Assembly (NCBI RefSeq): GCF_001718795.1
Contig: NZ_CP013438.1
Location: forward strand, 744,001 to 808,000
DNA: 64,000 bases
DNA from: Burkholderia latens
Lineage (GTDB): Bacteria > Pseudomonadota > Gammaproteobacteria > Burkholderiales > Burkholderiaceae
Reading direction: 5' to 3'
Shown piece by piece: positions 17,339 to 26,244 of this stretch. Made by a program: the position numbers and the translations under genes. How positions within the stretch are numbered: the stretch's first letter is position 1; each line of letters begins with the position of its first letter. Below the pieces are notes generated by a model, which saw nothing but the letters and a program-made list of their open reading frames with translations, ran no database searches and was not told the DNA's origin.

Positions 17339-18371
17339 TGCAGCCTGCGCACGACGCGCCCGTGCCGCGCGCGAACGCGGTTCCGTCGCGCTGTTCTTTC
17401 TGATGTTCCTGATTCCGCTGCTGTCGTTCGGCGCGCTGGCGATCGACATCGCGTGGGTCGCTACCGTGCGCAACCAGTTGCAGAACGCCGCCGACGCAGC
17501 GGCGCTCGCGGGGGCCGATGCGATGATGTCGCCGACCGGCGGCGCGTTGAACTGGTCGCAGGCCGCGCCGGCGGCGAACGGCGTGATCGCGCAGAATTCG
17601 GCGGCGGGCGCGCCGCTCGCGACCGGCACGGTGACGACCGGCTACTGGAACGTGACGCGCACGCCCGCGTCGATGCAGCCCGTCACGATCACGCCCGGCC
17701 CCTACGACGTGCCGGCGGTGCAGGTGACCGTGTCGCGCACGCCCGGCGTCAACGGCGGCTCGATTCCGCTGCTGCTCGGCACGTTGCTGGGCGTTCCCGG
17801 TGCATCGGGGAGCGCGACCGCGATCGCGGTGCTCGCCGCGCCGGGCGGCGTCGCGGCCGGCGGGCTGTTTCCGATCGCGATCGATCAGTGCGTGTACAAC
17901 CAGTACTGGAACGCGCAGACCAACCAGCCGCTGATCAATCCGCTGACGGGGCTGCCGTACGAGTTTTCGATCACGAACGGCCAGACGTACGGCACGCTGT
18001 GCATGGGCGGCCAGTGGACGTCGTTCCAGTCGACCGCGACCGATACGACGACGATGAGCGGCCTGATGGTGACCGGCAACCCGACCACGCTCAACATCGG
18101 CGACAGCATCTATCTCGCGACCGGCGTGAAGGCGACGCTCTACACGTCGGTGCCGGTCGGCGCGACGGTCGTGCTGCCGGTCGTCACGCAGACGTCGAGC
18201 AGCACGTACGTGCCGATCGTCGCGTTCGCGGCGTTTCGCATCGACGTGTCGCTGGGCGGCTCGTACAAGTACATCCAGGGGCACTTCGTCGCCGGCGTCA
18301 AGATGACTGGCGTTGCGACCGGCGTCGGGCCTTACTACGGCGTGTACGTGCCGCCGCGACTCGCGTTGTGA
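17331..18371 (+). CDS. tadG: TadG-like pilus assembly protein
   Basis: Membrane-anchored periplasmic protein of the TadE/TadG-like N-terminal family (Tad domain). 346 residues: basic start, a GSVALFFLMFLIPLLSFGAL membrane segment, and the IDIAWVATVRNQLQNAADAA ALAGAD motif characteristic of the family. The rest is Thr/Gly/Val-rich beta structure; no von Willebrand A domain is obvious. It is the last gene of the locus. Its final 37 bases overlap the end of the convergent GT87-like gene. Confidence 0.88.
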   Translation: MNDAACARRARAARERGSVALFFLMFLIPLLSFGALAIDIAWVATVRNQLQNAADAAALAGADAMMSPTGGALNWSQAAPAANGVIAQNSAAGAPLATGTVTTGYWNVTRTPASMQPVTITPGPYDVPAVQVTVSRTPGVNGGSIPLLLGTLLGVPGASGSATAIAVLAAPGGVAAGGLFPIAIDQCVYNQYWNAQTNQPLINPLTGLPYEFSITNGQTYGTLCMGGQWTSFQSTATDTTTMSGLMVTGNPTTLNIGDSIYLATGVKATLYTSVPVGATVVLPVVTQTSSSTYVPIVAFAAFRIDVSLGGSYKYIQGHFVAGVKMTGVATGVGPYYGVYVPPRLAL

Positions 18372-19591
18372 GCGTCGTGCCGCGCGCGGCGCAGCAGCAC
18401 GAGCAGCGCAAACAGCGTCACGGCCGGCCCGATCTGCGGCAACTGCAGCCACGGATTCAGGTATTCGACGCCCGGCAGCGCCCACATCAGCGTGATCGCT
18501 GCCTGCTCGCCGCGCAGCCAGCCGTCGCGCCAGCCGATCGACAGCATGCATCCAATTGCGACCGCGAGCCACGCGAGTTCATAGTGCCACACGTACGGGT
18601 TCGCCACGAGCGTCGCGACGGCCAGCACGGCCGCGCGCACGCGGGTGTCGCGCGATTGCCTCCACGCGGCGCACGCGGCCGCGATCGCGATCGCGGCGAT
18701 ACAGGCGTGCACCGCATACGTGGCGCCGAGCGGCATGCCCGCGAGGCGAAGCGTTGCGAACGGGGTCGGCGACACGAACCAGAACGTGACGCCATGCTCG
18801 AGAATGATCGACCGGGCGAGGGCGGTGCTGGAGACGAACCGGCGCAGCGAGTCGACGCCGCAGACGAGTACGCTCGACACGGCGAACACGCCGCTCGCGA
18901 GCGCGGCCCACGCAATCGTGCGCCATGCGCGCACGGCCACCAGCACGAACGGGAACAGCAGCGCCATCTGCGGCTTGACCGACAGCAGCGCGATGCAAAG
19001 GCCGGCCCACACCGGTCGCCGGTCGGCCCAGAAAACGGCCAGCGCCGCACACGATGCGGTCAGGAATGCGTTTTGTCCGAGGCTCGCCGTGACGAAGACG
19101 CACGGCGCGGCGGCCAGTGCGAGCGGCGCGACCGCAGCCGCGCCGCGGATGGCGCGCAGGCCGGACACGTGCCACACGGTCGTGCCCAGCACGACCACGC
19201 CGCCCGCGACGAACAGCGGATACGCGAGCGCGAATGGCAGCAACGCGAGCGGCGTCACGAGCAACAGATAGGTGGGCGGGTACAGCCAGGGCGCGAAGGT
19301 GCCGTGATGCAGGTTCGTGAACAGTTCGGCCGACAGCCGCGAGAACGCGGAGAAATCGTATGCCTGCGCTGGCGAGCCGTGCAGCATCACGTACGACGCG
19401 GACCAGAATACCGAGAAGTCGGCGCCGGGGCGCAACGTGACGGCGCCGTTCGAATCGCGCACGACGGCGACCCAGATCACGATGAACAGCAACTCGAGCA
19501 CGAGCATGAGCGCGCTGTACAGCACCACGCGGCGCGAGGTGAGCCACGCGCTGGCCGTGCTATCCGCGGTGCGCGTCGACTGGCGGAGCAT
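18335..19591 (-). CDS. GT87/DUF2029-family polyprenol-phosphate glycosyltransferase-like membrane protein
   Basis: 418-residue inner-membrane protein with about ten hydrophobic segments and the GT-C type layout. The N-terminal loop after the first membrane segment contains GADFSVFWSASYVML with a conserved Asp typical of the catalytic loop in GT87 enzymes, followed by APWLYPPTYLLLVTPLALLP, the family hallmark PW.YPP. Such enzymes use lipid-linked sugars. Lies 20 bases downstream of the GT2 gene and is presumably cotranscribed with it, so the GT2 may make the lipid-linked sugar that this protein uses. The C-terminus overlaps tadG on the other strand. Confidence 0.82.
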   Translation of the reverse strand: MLRQSTRTADSTASAWLTSRRVVLYSALMLVLELLFIVIWVAVVRDSNGAVTLRPGADFSVFWSASYVMLHGSPAQAYDFSAFSRLSAELFTNLHHGTFAPWLYPPTYLLLVTPLALLPFALAYPLFVAGGVVVLGTTVWHVSGLRAIRGAAAVAPLALAAAPCVFVTASLGQNAFLTASCAALAVFWADRRPVWAGLCIALLSVKPQMALLFPFVLVAVRAWRTIAWAALASGVFAVSSVLVCGVDSLRRFVSSTALARSIILEHGVTFWFVSPTPFATLRLAGMPLGATYAVHACIAAIAIAAACAAWRQSRDTRVRAAVLAVATLVANPYVWHYELAWLAVAIGCMLSIGWRDGWLRGEQAAITLMWALPGVEYLNPWLQLPQIGPAVTLFALLVLLRRARHDAHNASRGGTYTP

Positions 19592-19611
19592 GTCCAATTG
19601 CGCGCCCGGGC

Positions 19612-20688
19612 CTATTTGAACGATGCCTTGCGGGCCGCGATGCCGGCCGCTGACGGCATCGCGGCCCGGCGGCGCAGCTGATGGGCGCGCTTCAGCGGAA
19701 ACTGCAGCAGCTTCGATGCCGGGTGCGCGGCGGCGTCGCGCTCGGCGCGGTAGCGCCGCCTGACGAGGTAGACGGGGCGCTGCTTGGATTCGTGGTAGAT
19801 CCGGCCGAGATATTCGCCGATCACGCCGATGCCGATCAGCTGGATGCCGCCGACGAACAGCACGACGGAAATCAGCGACGGGTAGCCGTGTACGGGATTG
19901 CCGAACAGCAGCGTGCGCACCACGATGAACGCGCCGTATACGAGCGACAGCATCGCGAACGTGATGCCGACGTAGGTCCACACGCGCAGCGGCACCGTGC
20001 TGAAGCTCGTGATGCCCTCGAGCGCGAAATTCCAGCGCCGCCAGCCGGAGAACTTCGAGCGCCCGCCGCTGCGCGGCGCCCGCGTATATTCGACGATCGT
20101 GGTGCGAAACCCGACCCACGCGAACAACCCCTTCATGAACCGGCGCCGCTCCGGCAGCGTGCGCAGCGCATCCACGACGTCGCGATCCATCAGCCGGAAA
20201 TCGCCGACGTTCTCCGGCATTTCGACTTCGGACAGCGCGTTGTGCACGCGATAGTAGAGCGCCGCGGCCGCGCGCTGCAGATACGGGTCGCACATCCGGT
20301 CGGTGCGTTTCGCGGCCACGACTTCGGCGCCGTCGCGCCAGTGTTCGATCATCGCCGGAATCAGCGCAGGCGGATCCTGCAGGTCGGCGTCGATCACGAT
20401 CACCGCAGCGCCGGCCGCTTCGTCGAGCCCCGCGGTGAGCGCCGCTTCCTTGCCGAAGCGCCGCGTGAGATCCACCACCTGCACGCGGGCGTCGCCGGCG
20501 GCGATCGACAGCAGCCGTTCGAGCGTGCGATCGCGGCTGCCGTCGTTGACGCAGACGATCTCGAATCGCACCGCGGCGACCGACTCGAGCACGGGCAGCG
20601 TTTCGGCAAAGAATGCGTCGATCGTTTCTTCTTCGTCGTGAAACGGCACGACGAGCGATATCAGCGGCTTCCTGGCGTGCATGGACAT
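19612..20688 (-). CDS. Family 2 glycosyltransferase, GtrB/DPM1-like, membrane-anchored
   Basis: Transfers a sugar from a nucleotide donor to polyprenyl phosphate. 358 residues: GT-A domain opening LISLVVPFHDEEETID, VCVNDGSRDRT, the DxD-type VIDADLQDPP at about 100 and the conserved RDPYLQRAA-like and GDFRLMDRDVVDAL blocks, then two C-terminal membrane segments (about 240-262 and 278-300) ending GEYLGRIYHESKQRPVYLV. This is the layout of GtrB and ArnC-like enzymes. First gene of a two-gene unit with the GT87-like gene. Whether the product decorates pilin, LPS or another polymer is open. Confidence 0.9.
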   Translation of the reverse strand: MSMHARKPLISLVVPFHDEEETIDAFFAETLPVLESVAAVRFEIVCVNDGSRDRTLERLLSIAAGDARVQVVDLTRRFGKEAALTAGLDEAAGAAVIVIDADLQDPPALIPAMIEHWRDGAEVVAAKRTDRMCDPYLQRAAAALYYRVHNALSEVEMPENVGDFRLMDRDVVDALRTLPERRRFMKGLFAWVGFRTTIVEYTRAPRSGGRSKFSGWRRWNFALEGITSFSTVPLRVWTYVGITFAMLSLVYGAFIVVRTLLFGNPVHGYPSLISVVLFVGGIQLIGIGVIGEYLGRIYHESKQRPVYLVRRRYRAERDAAAHPASKLLQFPLKRAHQLRRRAAMPSAAGIAARKASFK

Positions 20689-20974
20689 GCTGCGGTCTCT
20701 CCGAGCGATCCGGCCGGCGCTGCACCGTGTGGTTTTCGTTGTCGTTTGCCGAACGGGCGCGGCCCATGCGGCGCGAAGGCGGTTCCGGCCTGCTGGTTCA
20801 GCGCAGGCCCGACGACCGGCAGTCGATTCATTGTAGGCAAGAATCGCCGATTCGTAGCACGTATCGACGCGTGCTTGCGGCGGCCGCGTTGCCGGTCAAA
20901 CGGTCGGCGGCCCGCATCGACGCCGGGCGCGCGGCGGCGCTACGATGACGCTTTCGACACGGAAGGAGCGCGCG

Positions 20975-21349
20975 ATGCAAGTTCAGGATCTGACCGGCGC
21001 ATCGCTCGATTTCTGGGTGGCGATGGCGCTGGAGCTCGGCGCGCCGCGCGTCGGCGCGGCGGGATGCACGGCGATTCGCGCAGTGGGCGGCGTGCCGGTG
21101 CCGTTCGCGCCGTCGTCGTCATGGCCGGACGGCGGGCCGCTCGTGGAGCGGCTGCCGTTCGGCGCCTTCGAGCGCGACGGCGGCCACGGCGGGTGGCGTG
21201 CGGTGCTGCATCGGGCGGTGCCCGCAGCCGGCGAACGCTGCACGTTCGATCAGTCGGGGCCGACGTTGCTGATTGCCGCGATGCGCACGCTGGTCGCGTC
21301 GACGTTCGGCGACGACGTGCCGGATCTCGACATGTCGAAGCCGCGCTGA
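20975..21349 (+). CDS. DUF2591 (NinX-like) family protein
   Basis: 124-residue soluble protein. The opening [20 protein letters not shown] matches the start pattern of the phage-associated DUF2591/NinX family (M-V-L-T-G-x-x-L-D-x-A-V). The C-terminal part [24 protein letters not shown] is the second conserved block. Function is unknown. GGAAGGAG upstream fixes ATG 20975 over one 30 bases upstream. No other phage gene is near it. Confidence 0.72.
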   Translation: MQVQDLTGASLDFWVAMALELGAPRVGAAGCTAIRAVGGVPVPFAPSSSWPDGGPLVERLPFGAFERDGGHGGWRAVLHRAVPAAGERCTFDQSGPTLLIAAMRTLVASTFGDDVPDLDMSKPR

Positions 21350-21366
21350 AACAGCGGTGAGAGCCG

Positions 21367-22362
21367 TTACGCAGCCGACAGGTCGCGCACCGCGATCGAC
21401 GCGACGTCGACGCGCCTCGGCAGGATCGCGTCAGCGGCCGCGCGATCGGCAACACGCTGCAGCACGGCGATGTCCGCGCCGCTGATGCCGCGCTGCGCGA
21501 GGGCCGCGCGGCCGGCGATATCGGCGGCCGCGTCGCGCGGCAGGCGCGTGAGCGACGCATAGACCGTCGCGTATTCGGCCGGGTTCGCGAGCGCCCACCG
21601 GCCGGCGCGCGTGAGCCGCGCGAGCACGTCCGTCAACGCCGCGCGCTTCGACCGGTCGTCGAGCGTGTCGACCGGCGACGTGAGAAAGGCCAGCCCCGAA
21701 TTGATGCCGGTGCCGTCGCGCACGATCCGGGCGCCGCGCCGGACCACGTTGCCGTAATACGGATCGAAGGTCGCCCAGATGCCGATCTGCTTCGCCTCGA
21801 ACGCGGCGAATGCATCGACCGGCAGCACGAAGCGGACGTCGACGTCGCCCGGCGCAAGGCCGTGCTCGCGCAGCGCGCCGTACAACTGATATTGCGAGAT
21901 GCTGCCGCGCGCCGACGATACGACGACGGTGCGCCCCTTCAGGTCGGCGACCGTGCGCACCGGCGAATCGGGCTGCACGACGATGCCGAGCGATGCGGGC
22001 GAGCCGACCCGCGTCGCGACGATCCGCAGAGACGGATCGCCGAGTGCGGCCGTCAGCACGGGCAGGTCGCCGGCAGGCGCGAGATCGATCGCGCCCGCGC
22101 GCTGCGCCTCGAACAGCGGCGCGGCGCCCTGGAAGTTGGCCCACCGAAACCGGTACGGCACGCCGTCGAGCACGTGCGCCGCTTCAGCCAGCGCGCGCAG
22201 GCCGCCGGCCTGATCGCCGAGCACCAGCGTGACGTTCGACAGATCGGCGCCGGCCGCGCGGGCAGCGGTCGGAACGGCGGCGGCGCCGGCGAGCGGTGCG
22301 GCGGCCAGGGCGGCCACACGCAGCAGCGCGCGGCGGCGGGCCAGGGTGGCGGGCGATGTCAT
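21367..22362 (-). CDS. Aliphatic-sulfonate-type ABC substrate-binding protein (second orphan)
   Basis: Periplasmic binding protein of the SsuA/NMT1 superfamily, 331 residues. N-terminal signal LARRRALLRVAALAAAPLAG with an arginine pair, cleavage region near ARAAGAD. Mature segments GAIDLAPAGDLPVLTAALGD, GIVVQPDSPVRTVADLKGRT and IGIWATFDPYYGNVVRR correspond to the ligand-cleft segments of SsuA-like proteins. GAGGA lies eight bases before ATG 22362. No ABC permease or ATPase is adjacent. It is related to, but clearly different from, the binding protein at 5336-6328. The LysR gene upstream on the same strand may control it. Confidence 0.86.
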   Translation of the reverse strand: MTSPATLARRRALLRVAALAAAPLAGAAAVPTAARAAGADLSNVTLVLGDQAGGLRALAEAAHVLDGVPYRFRWANFQGAAPLFEAQRAGAIDLAPAGDLPVLTAALGDPSLRIVATRVGSPASLGIVVQPDSPVRTVADLKGRTVVVSSARGSISQYQLYGALREHGLAPGDVDVRFVLPVDAFAAFEAKQIGIWATFDPYYGNVVRRGARIVRDGTGINSGLAFLTSPVDTLDDRSKRAALTDVLARLTRAGRWALANPAEYATVYASLTRLPRDAAADIAGRAALAQRGISGADIAVLQRVADRAAADAILPRRVDVASIAVRDLSAA

Positions 22363-22792
22363 CGGCGGGTCCTCGGTGATCCGCGCGGGCCGCGCGGCTG
22401 CCGGGCAGATTACGGAATCGGTGTGGCGGCGGCAAACATCGATTCGCGAAATGCTTATTCGGGCGTCGTTGAATGAGCGGGCGTCACTGCGATGGCGATG
22501 CGTTCGCGGTGGCGCATGCGCGTTCGCCGATGCGATGGCGCGAATGCGTGGCAGCAGGCAGGCACAGTGCGCACGAATGCGCGTACTGCCGTCCGCCGGG
22601 CGCATGCTTTGCAGAGATCGTGGTCGTGCTGGCTGCGCTACCGGTCGGCACCGGGCCGTACATGCTGCGCGACTGCCGCGTGCGCGAAGCAGAGGTGACA
22701 TCGCGCACGATCCTGCGATCGACGCTCGGAGGGCGACCGTGTCGGTGTCGGTCAAGCGCGCGATTGCGCGGCATGTGCAGGCGGGGTGTCCG
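22363..22792. other. Intergenic region between LysR gene and binding-protein gene
   Basis: 430 bases without a credible gene. Short frames on the plus strand are Cys/Arg-rich and not protein-like. A small palindrome TTCGCGAA at 22443-22450 lies about 85 bases ahead of the binding-protein start and could be an operator. Confidence 0.4.
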
Positions 22793-23974
22793 TCAGTGCG
22801 CCTTCGTCACGGTCCGGTGGACGCGCGCCGCAGGTGCGGCAAGCGCGCGCCGCGCGTTGCAGCACTGAATCGGCGGCCGGCGGCGGGTGTGCCGCGCCGG
22901 TTCCGGCGCGTCGGGCGCGGCCGGTGAAGCCGTACGCGCATCGGTGTCCGCAAGCTCCAGCGCAGCCGGCACCGCCGAGACCGCCGGCTGCGCCGCTTCC
23001 GCGTCGAGCCAGCCGCGCGTCGCTTCGGCGATCAGCGCACGCAGCCAGCGCACGCCGTCGACGCATGCGCCGGATTCGTCCCACGTTATACGGTACGCGA
23101 TGTCGGGCGGTTCGGCCGGCAGCGCAACCGCGCCGAGCGGCAGCAGTTTCGCGTAGTGACGCGCGAGCCGATATGTGGTGGTCAGGATCAGGTCGGAGCG
23201 CACGAGCGCATGCGCTGCAAGTTCGAAATGCGGCAGCGTGACGACGATCCGGCGCCGCAGGCCGACGCGTTCGAGCTGCCGGTCGATCGCGCCGGACGCT
23301 TCGAGCCACGACGGCGTCGGGCACAGCTGCGCGGCTTGCGCGAAGGCGTCGGCCGTCATCGCGCCGCGTCGGGCGAGCGGGTGCGTCGCCCGCATCAGGC
23401 ACACGATGCGATCGTCGAACAGGTCGTCCTGCCGGAAGCGCGACGTGCGGGCGGGGCGGTTGTCGATCACGACGTCGAGTTCGCCGTCCGCGAGCGCGCG
23501 TTCGTCGTCGAAGCCGTCACCGAGCGGATGGAACACGAGCTGCGCATCCGGCGCGCGTTCGCGGAACAGCGCGACGAGCTTCGGCACGAACAGCACGTTC
23601 AGGTAGTCGGGGCAGCCGATCCGGTACGTGCGCACCGACGTGCGTGCGTCGAACGTCGGCTGCTGGATGCGGATGAAGTCAATCACGCGCAGTGCATTGC
23701 GCAGCGGCTCGATCAGCCGCGCGCCGAACTCGGTCGGCACCATCCCGTAGCGGCTGCGCACCAGCAGCGGATCGCCGAGCAGCGTGCGCAGGCGTTTGAG
23801 TGCGGCGCTCGTTGCCGGCTGCGACATGTTCAGACGCACGGCCGCGCGCGACACGGTGCGCTCGGAGAGCAGCACGAGCAGGATGCGCATCAGCCGCGCG
23901 TTGAGTATGTCGAGCGCGCCCGTGGCGTCGGATGCGTCGAGGCGACCGCCGTTCGGCTCCCGTGCGTGCCGCAT
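22793..23974 (-). CDS. LysR-family regulator with an unusual C-terminal extension
   Basis: NodD-like LysR regulator. The winged helix-turn-helix is at about residues 24-85 (LNARLMRILLVLLSERTVSR, then AAVRLNMSQPATSAALKRLR), and the substrate-binding domain at 110-320 includes RIGCPDYLNVLFVPKLVALF and YRITWDESGACVDGVRWLRAL. It has 393 residues against about 310 for the family. The last 70 are Ala/Pro-rich then Arg/Cys-rich and look unstructured, as if an original stop had been lost. It reads toward the sulfonate-type binding protein. Inducer unknown. Confidence 0.87.
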   Translation of the reverse strand: MRHAREPNGGRLDASDATGALDILNARLMRILLVLLSERTVSRAAVRLNMSQPATSAALKRLRTLLGDPLLVRSRYGMVPTEFGARLIEPLRNALRVIDFIRIQQPTFDARTSVRTYRIGCPDYLNVLFVPKLVALFRERAPDAQLVFHPLGDGFDDERALADGELDVVIDNRPARTSRFRQDDLFDDRIVCLMRATHPLARRGAMTADAFAQAAQLCPTPSWLEASGAIDRQLERVGLRRRIVVTLPHFELAAHALVRSDLILTTTYRLARHYAKLLPLGAVALPAEPPDIAYRITWDESGACVDGVRWLRALIAEATRGWLDAEAAQPAVSAVPAALELADTDARTASPAAPDAPEPARHTRRRPPIQCCNARRALAAPAARVHRTVTKAH

Positions 23975-24383
23975 GTCGCTACGCGTTCCCGCGGCCCGTC
24001 ATTTGACGAAGGTGCGCGGTCGGCGCGAGGTCGGGATCGGGCAGCCCCGGGCGCAGCGCGGGATCGCGCGCGGCCGTATCGGTTCGATGCAGGGCGTCGT
24101 CCGGGCCGGGCACGACGCCCGCGCGGTGAGTGGCTTCCAGGTGCACGCGTTGTCTCCTTCCATGTCCGGCGCGAAGCGTCCGCGTGCGCAGGCAGCGCGG
24201 GCGTCGTCGGCGTTATGTGCCGGATTTGTTCGCGAGTATGGGCGGTGGGCGCGGCGATGGGAAATTAAATATTCGGCTGACCGTCATTTGAAAAGCGAAT
24301 GGGGCGCGACCGGCAGGTCTGCGCCGCGGCACATGAATTGCGTGATGACCGGTTCCATCCACATCGACATCAGCGGAGGTGTC
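23975..24383. other. Intergenic region
   Basis: 409 bases between the divergent LysR and small lipoprotein genes. A short AT-rich stretch TTAAATATTCGG near 24265 and TTTGAAAAGCGAAT near 24288 probably include the lipoprotein promoter, but no box pair is convincing. No gene seen. Confidence 0.4.
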
Positions 24384-24665
24384 ATGCAGCGATATTCCAT
24401 TCGTCAAGTATCGCGAGCCGTTTTCGCCGGCGTCCTGATCGCCGGCCTGGCGGCGGGTGCGGGCTGCAAGAAGACTTCGAACGACACCGGCACCAGTGCG
24501 AGTTCGGACACGAGCGCCACGGGCGGCATGTCGCCCGCGCCGTCCACCGCGCCTTCGGGCATGCCGAGCAGCGGCACGGCCGGCGCCGATAGCGGCACGA
24601 CCGGCGGCGCGGCGAGCATGCCGGGCACGGCGTCCACGCCGGCTGGCGCGAGCGGCGGAGGCTGA
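24384..24665 (+). CDS. Small low-complexity lipoprotein
   Basis: 93 residues. Signal peptide followed by lipobox-like LAAGAGC (Cys about residue 28) and then KKTSNDTG. The mature part is almost entirely Ser, Thr, Gly, Ala, Pro and Met, ending ASGGG. GGAGG (24375-24379) sets the ATG. No family recognised; proteins of this kind are common in Burkholderia. Function unknown. Confidence 0.8.
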   Translation: MQRYSIRQVSRAVFAGVLIAGLAAGAGCKKTSNDTGTSASSDTSATGGMSPAPSTAPSGMPSSGTAGADSGTTGGAASMPGTASTPAGASGGG

Positions 24666-24864
24666 TCGGCGGCGGCGGGCGGCACGTGCGCAGGTCCACG
24701 GCCTGCGCGGGTGCCGTTGTCGTGGCGTGCCGAAACCGCACGTGCGCCGCGCGGCGCGCGTGCGGGGCGGTGCGCGTGAAAAGTTTGCAAGGACCGTTGT
24801 AGCGATTCGCGGCGCGGCGCCGGCTGCAGCACGCGGGGCGCGCGGTCCGGAAACAGGAGGTGCG

Positions 24865-25413
24865 ATGCAGAACGCGGAATCGAATTCAACCCCGGAACAG
24901 CAGCGCAAACAGATCGACCGGAGCCCGGTGAAGACGCCGGCCGCGGGCGACATGCCGGATGCGGCAACCCAGGCGGCGGAAACGGCGAAGCGGCCGCTCA
25001 CGCCCGAGGGCGTCGCGGGAAAGATGCCGACCGGCCTGCCGCCGATCGACGTCGACTCACATGCGGTCGACAGCGGCGACCCGGTACGTCGTGCGGGTGG
25101 CCGGATCGTCACGCTCGACAACGCGAACATGGCGATGACCGACAACACGGTCGACGTCGATGGCAAGGGCATGGAGGCGCGCACCGGCGCGACCGAGTGG
25201 CACGACAACGTCATCTATTCGAACGCGTCGCTCGACGATGCGGTAGCTACGCCGGATGAAGGACTTGGCGGCATCGAAAGCCGGCCGGGCGGCAACGTCC
25301 CGCAGATCGCGACGCGGCCGGGCTGGCGCGTGTGCTATGTCGGCGACGTCGATGTCGAACGAGGCGACTCCAGGCGCGCCGAGCACGTGATCCGTCTCGA
25401 GCGGAGCGAATGA
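24865..25413 (+). CDS. Conserved hypothetical protein
   Basis: 182 residues, hydrophilic, no signal peptide or membrane segment. CAGGAGG upstream gives a strong start at 24865. The N-terminal 60 residues are Pro/Ala/Thr/Gln-rich; the rest includes DNANMAMTDNTVDVDGKGME and RPGWRVCYVGDVDVERGDSR. No domain recognised. Third-position GC is that of a real gene. Follows the small lipoprotein in the same direction with a 199-base gap. Confidence 0.75.
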   Translation: MQNAESNSTPEQQRKQIDRSPVKTPAAGDMPDAATQAAETAKRPLTPEGVAGKMPTGLPPIDVDSHAVDSGDPVRRAGGRIVTLDNANMAMTDNTVDVDGKGMEARTGATEWHDNVIYSNASLDDAVATPDEGLGGIESRPGGNVPQIATRPGWRVCYVGDVDVERGDSRRAEHVIRLERSE

Positions 25414-25444
25414 CGTCCGCGTGATCGTGCAAGCGTGATTTGCC

Positions 25445-25472
25445 GGGCGGACCGCCGGATGGCGGTCCGCCC
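25445..25472. terminator. Strong hairpin between convergent genes
   Basis: Perfect 12-base-pair stem GGGCGGACCGCC/GGCGGTCCGCCC with a GGAT loop, between the ends of the gene at 24865 and the convergent DUF4397 gene. On the minus side it is followed by GGCAAATCAC rather than a T run. Likely a bidirectional terminator. Confidence 0.6.
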
Positions 25473-25479
25473 GCGGCCG

Positions 25480-26244
25480 TTACTGCGGGCCCAGTTCCTG
25501 CGCGGACGTGTCCGCATCGTTGCCTTGCGCGACGAGGACGTGCACGTCGTTGGGTATCACGTCGCCGATGCCGCCGGCCGGAATCGTCAGCAGCAGCCAG
25601 TCGGCGTTGTTGTTCAGCGCGACCGGCGCGGTCTTCAGGATCGGTGTCTTGCTGCCGGCCGTCGTGACGACGATCTGGTAGGTCCCGCCGCTCAGATAGA
25701 CGGAATCCTGGCCGGACGCCGGCACCGCATTCTGGTACGCCGCGCCGGCCAGCGTCGGGCTTTGCGCGGAGATGTCGGCGCCCGGAGGGACGACGTACAC
25801 GTCGACGTTTTGCGCATTCGGCGATGCGTTGAAACTGCGCACGCGCGCCTTGTCGGACAGCAGCTTCTTGTCGAACGGATCGTCGATCACCGAAATCGCC
25901 GACGACGTGCTCGGCAACGCGACGGTCGTGTAGTGGTGACCGTTCGCCGCGCTGAACGACTGCGACGCCACTGTCGCGGTCGTTCCCGATATGTCGTAAC
26001 TGGCGGTCTGCGTGCCCGAGTCGATGTCGTGATAGCGGGTCACGCCTTTGTACGCGATACCCGATGCATCGACCTTCGCGTTCAGGTAGTAATCGAGATT
26101 CGGGCCGGCCGGCACCGCGTTGATGAAGCGCGCCTGAGGCTTCGAGATGCCGAGTTCGGTGCCGACGTCGTTGCCGTCTCCGCCACATGCCGTGAGCACG
26201 GAAATGACCGAGCACAGGGCCACTATCGTTCGTATGGATTTCAT
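25480..26244 (-). CDS. DUF4397 domain lipoprotein
   Basis: 254-residue secreted lipoprotein: signal with lipobox VLTACGG (Cys 20). The body has the two DUF4397 repeats: ARFINAVPAGPNLDYYLNAK and VRSFNASPNAQNVDVYVVPP, each with the N-A-x-P...D-Y/V-Y pattern typical of this beta-sandwich domain. GAGGA lies before ATG 26244; a longer frame to 26379 has no signal. Role unknown; such proteins sit on the cell surface or in the periplasm. Confidence 0.87.
   Translation of the reverse strand: MKSIRTIVALCSVISVLTACGGDGNDVGTELGISKPQARFINAVPAGPNLDYYLNAKVDASGIAYKGVTRYHDIDSGTQTASYDISGTTATVASQSFSAANGHHYTTVALPSTSSAISVIDDPFDKKLLSDKARVRSFNASPNAQNVDVYVVPPGADISAQSPTLAGAAYQNAVPASGQDSVYLSGGTYQIVVTTAGSKTPILKTAPVALNNNADWLLLTIPAGGIGDVIPNDVHVLVAQGNDADTSAQELGPQ

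Noticed and set aside
18335..20767. A single 810-residue fusion of glycosyltransferase and GT87-like protein
   Set aside because: The upstream half of that frame is shadow sequence of the GT2 gene, which sits in another frame with its own start; the GT87-like protein starts at 19591.
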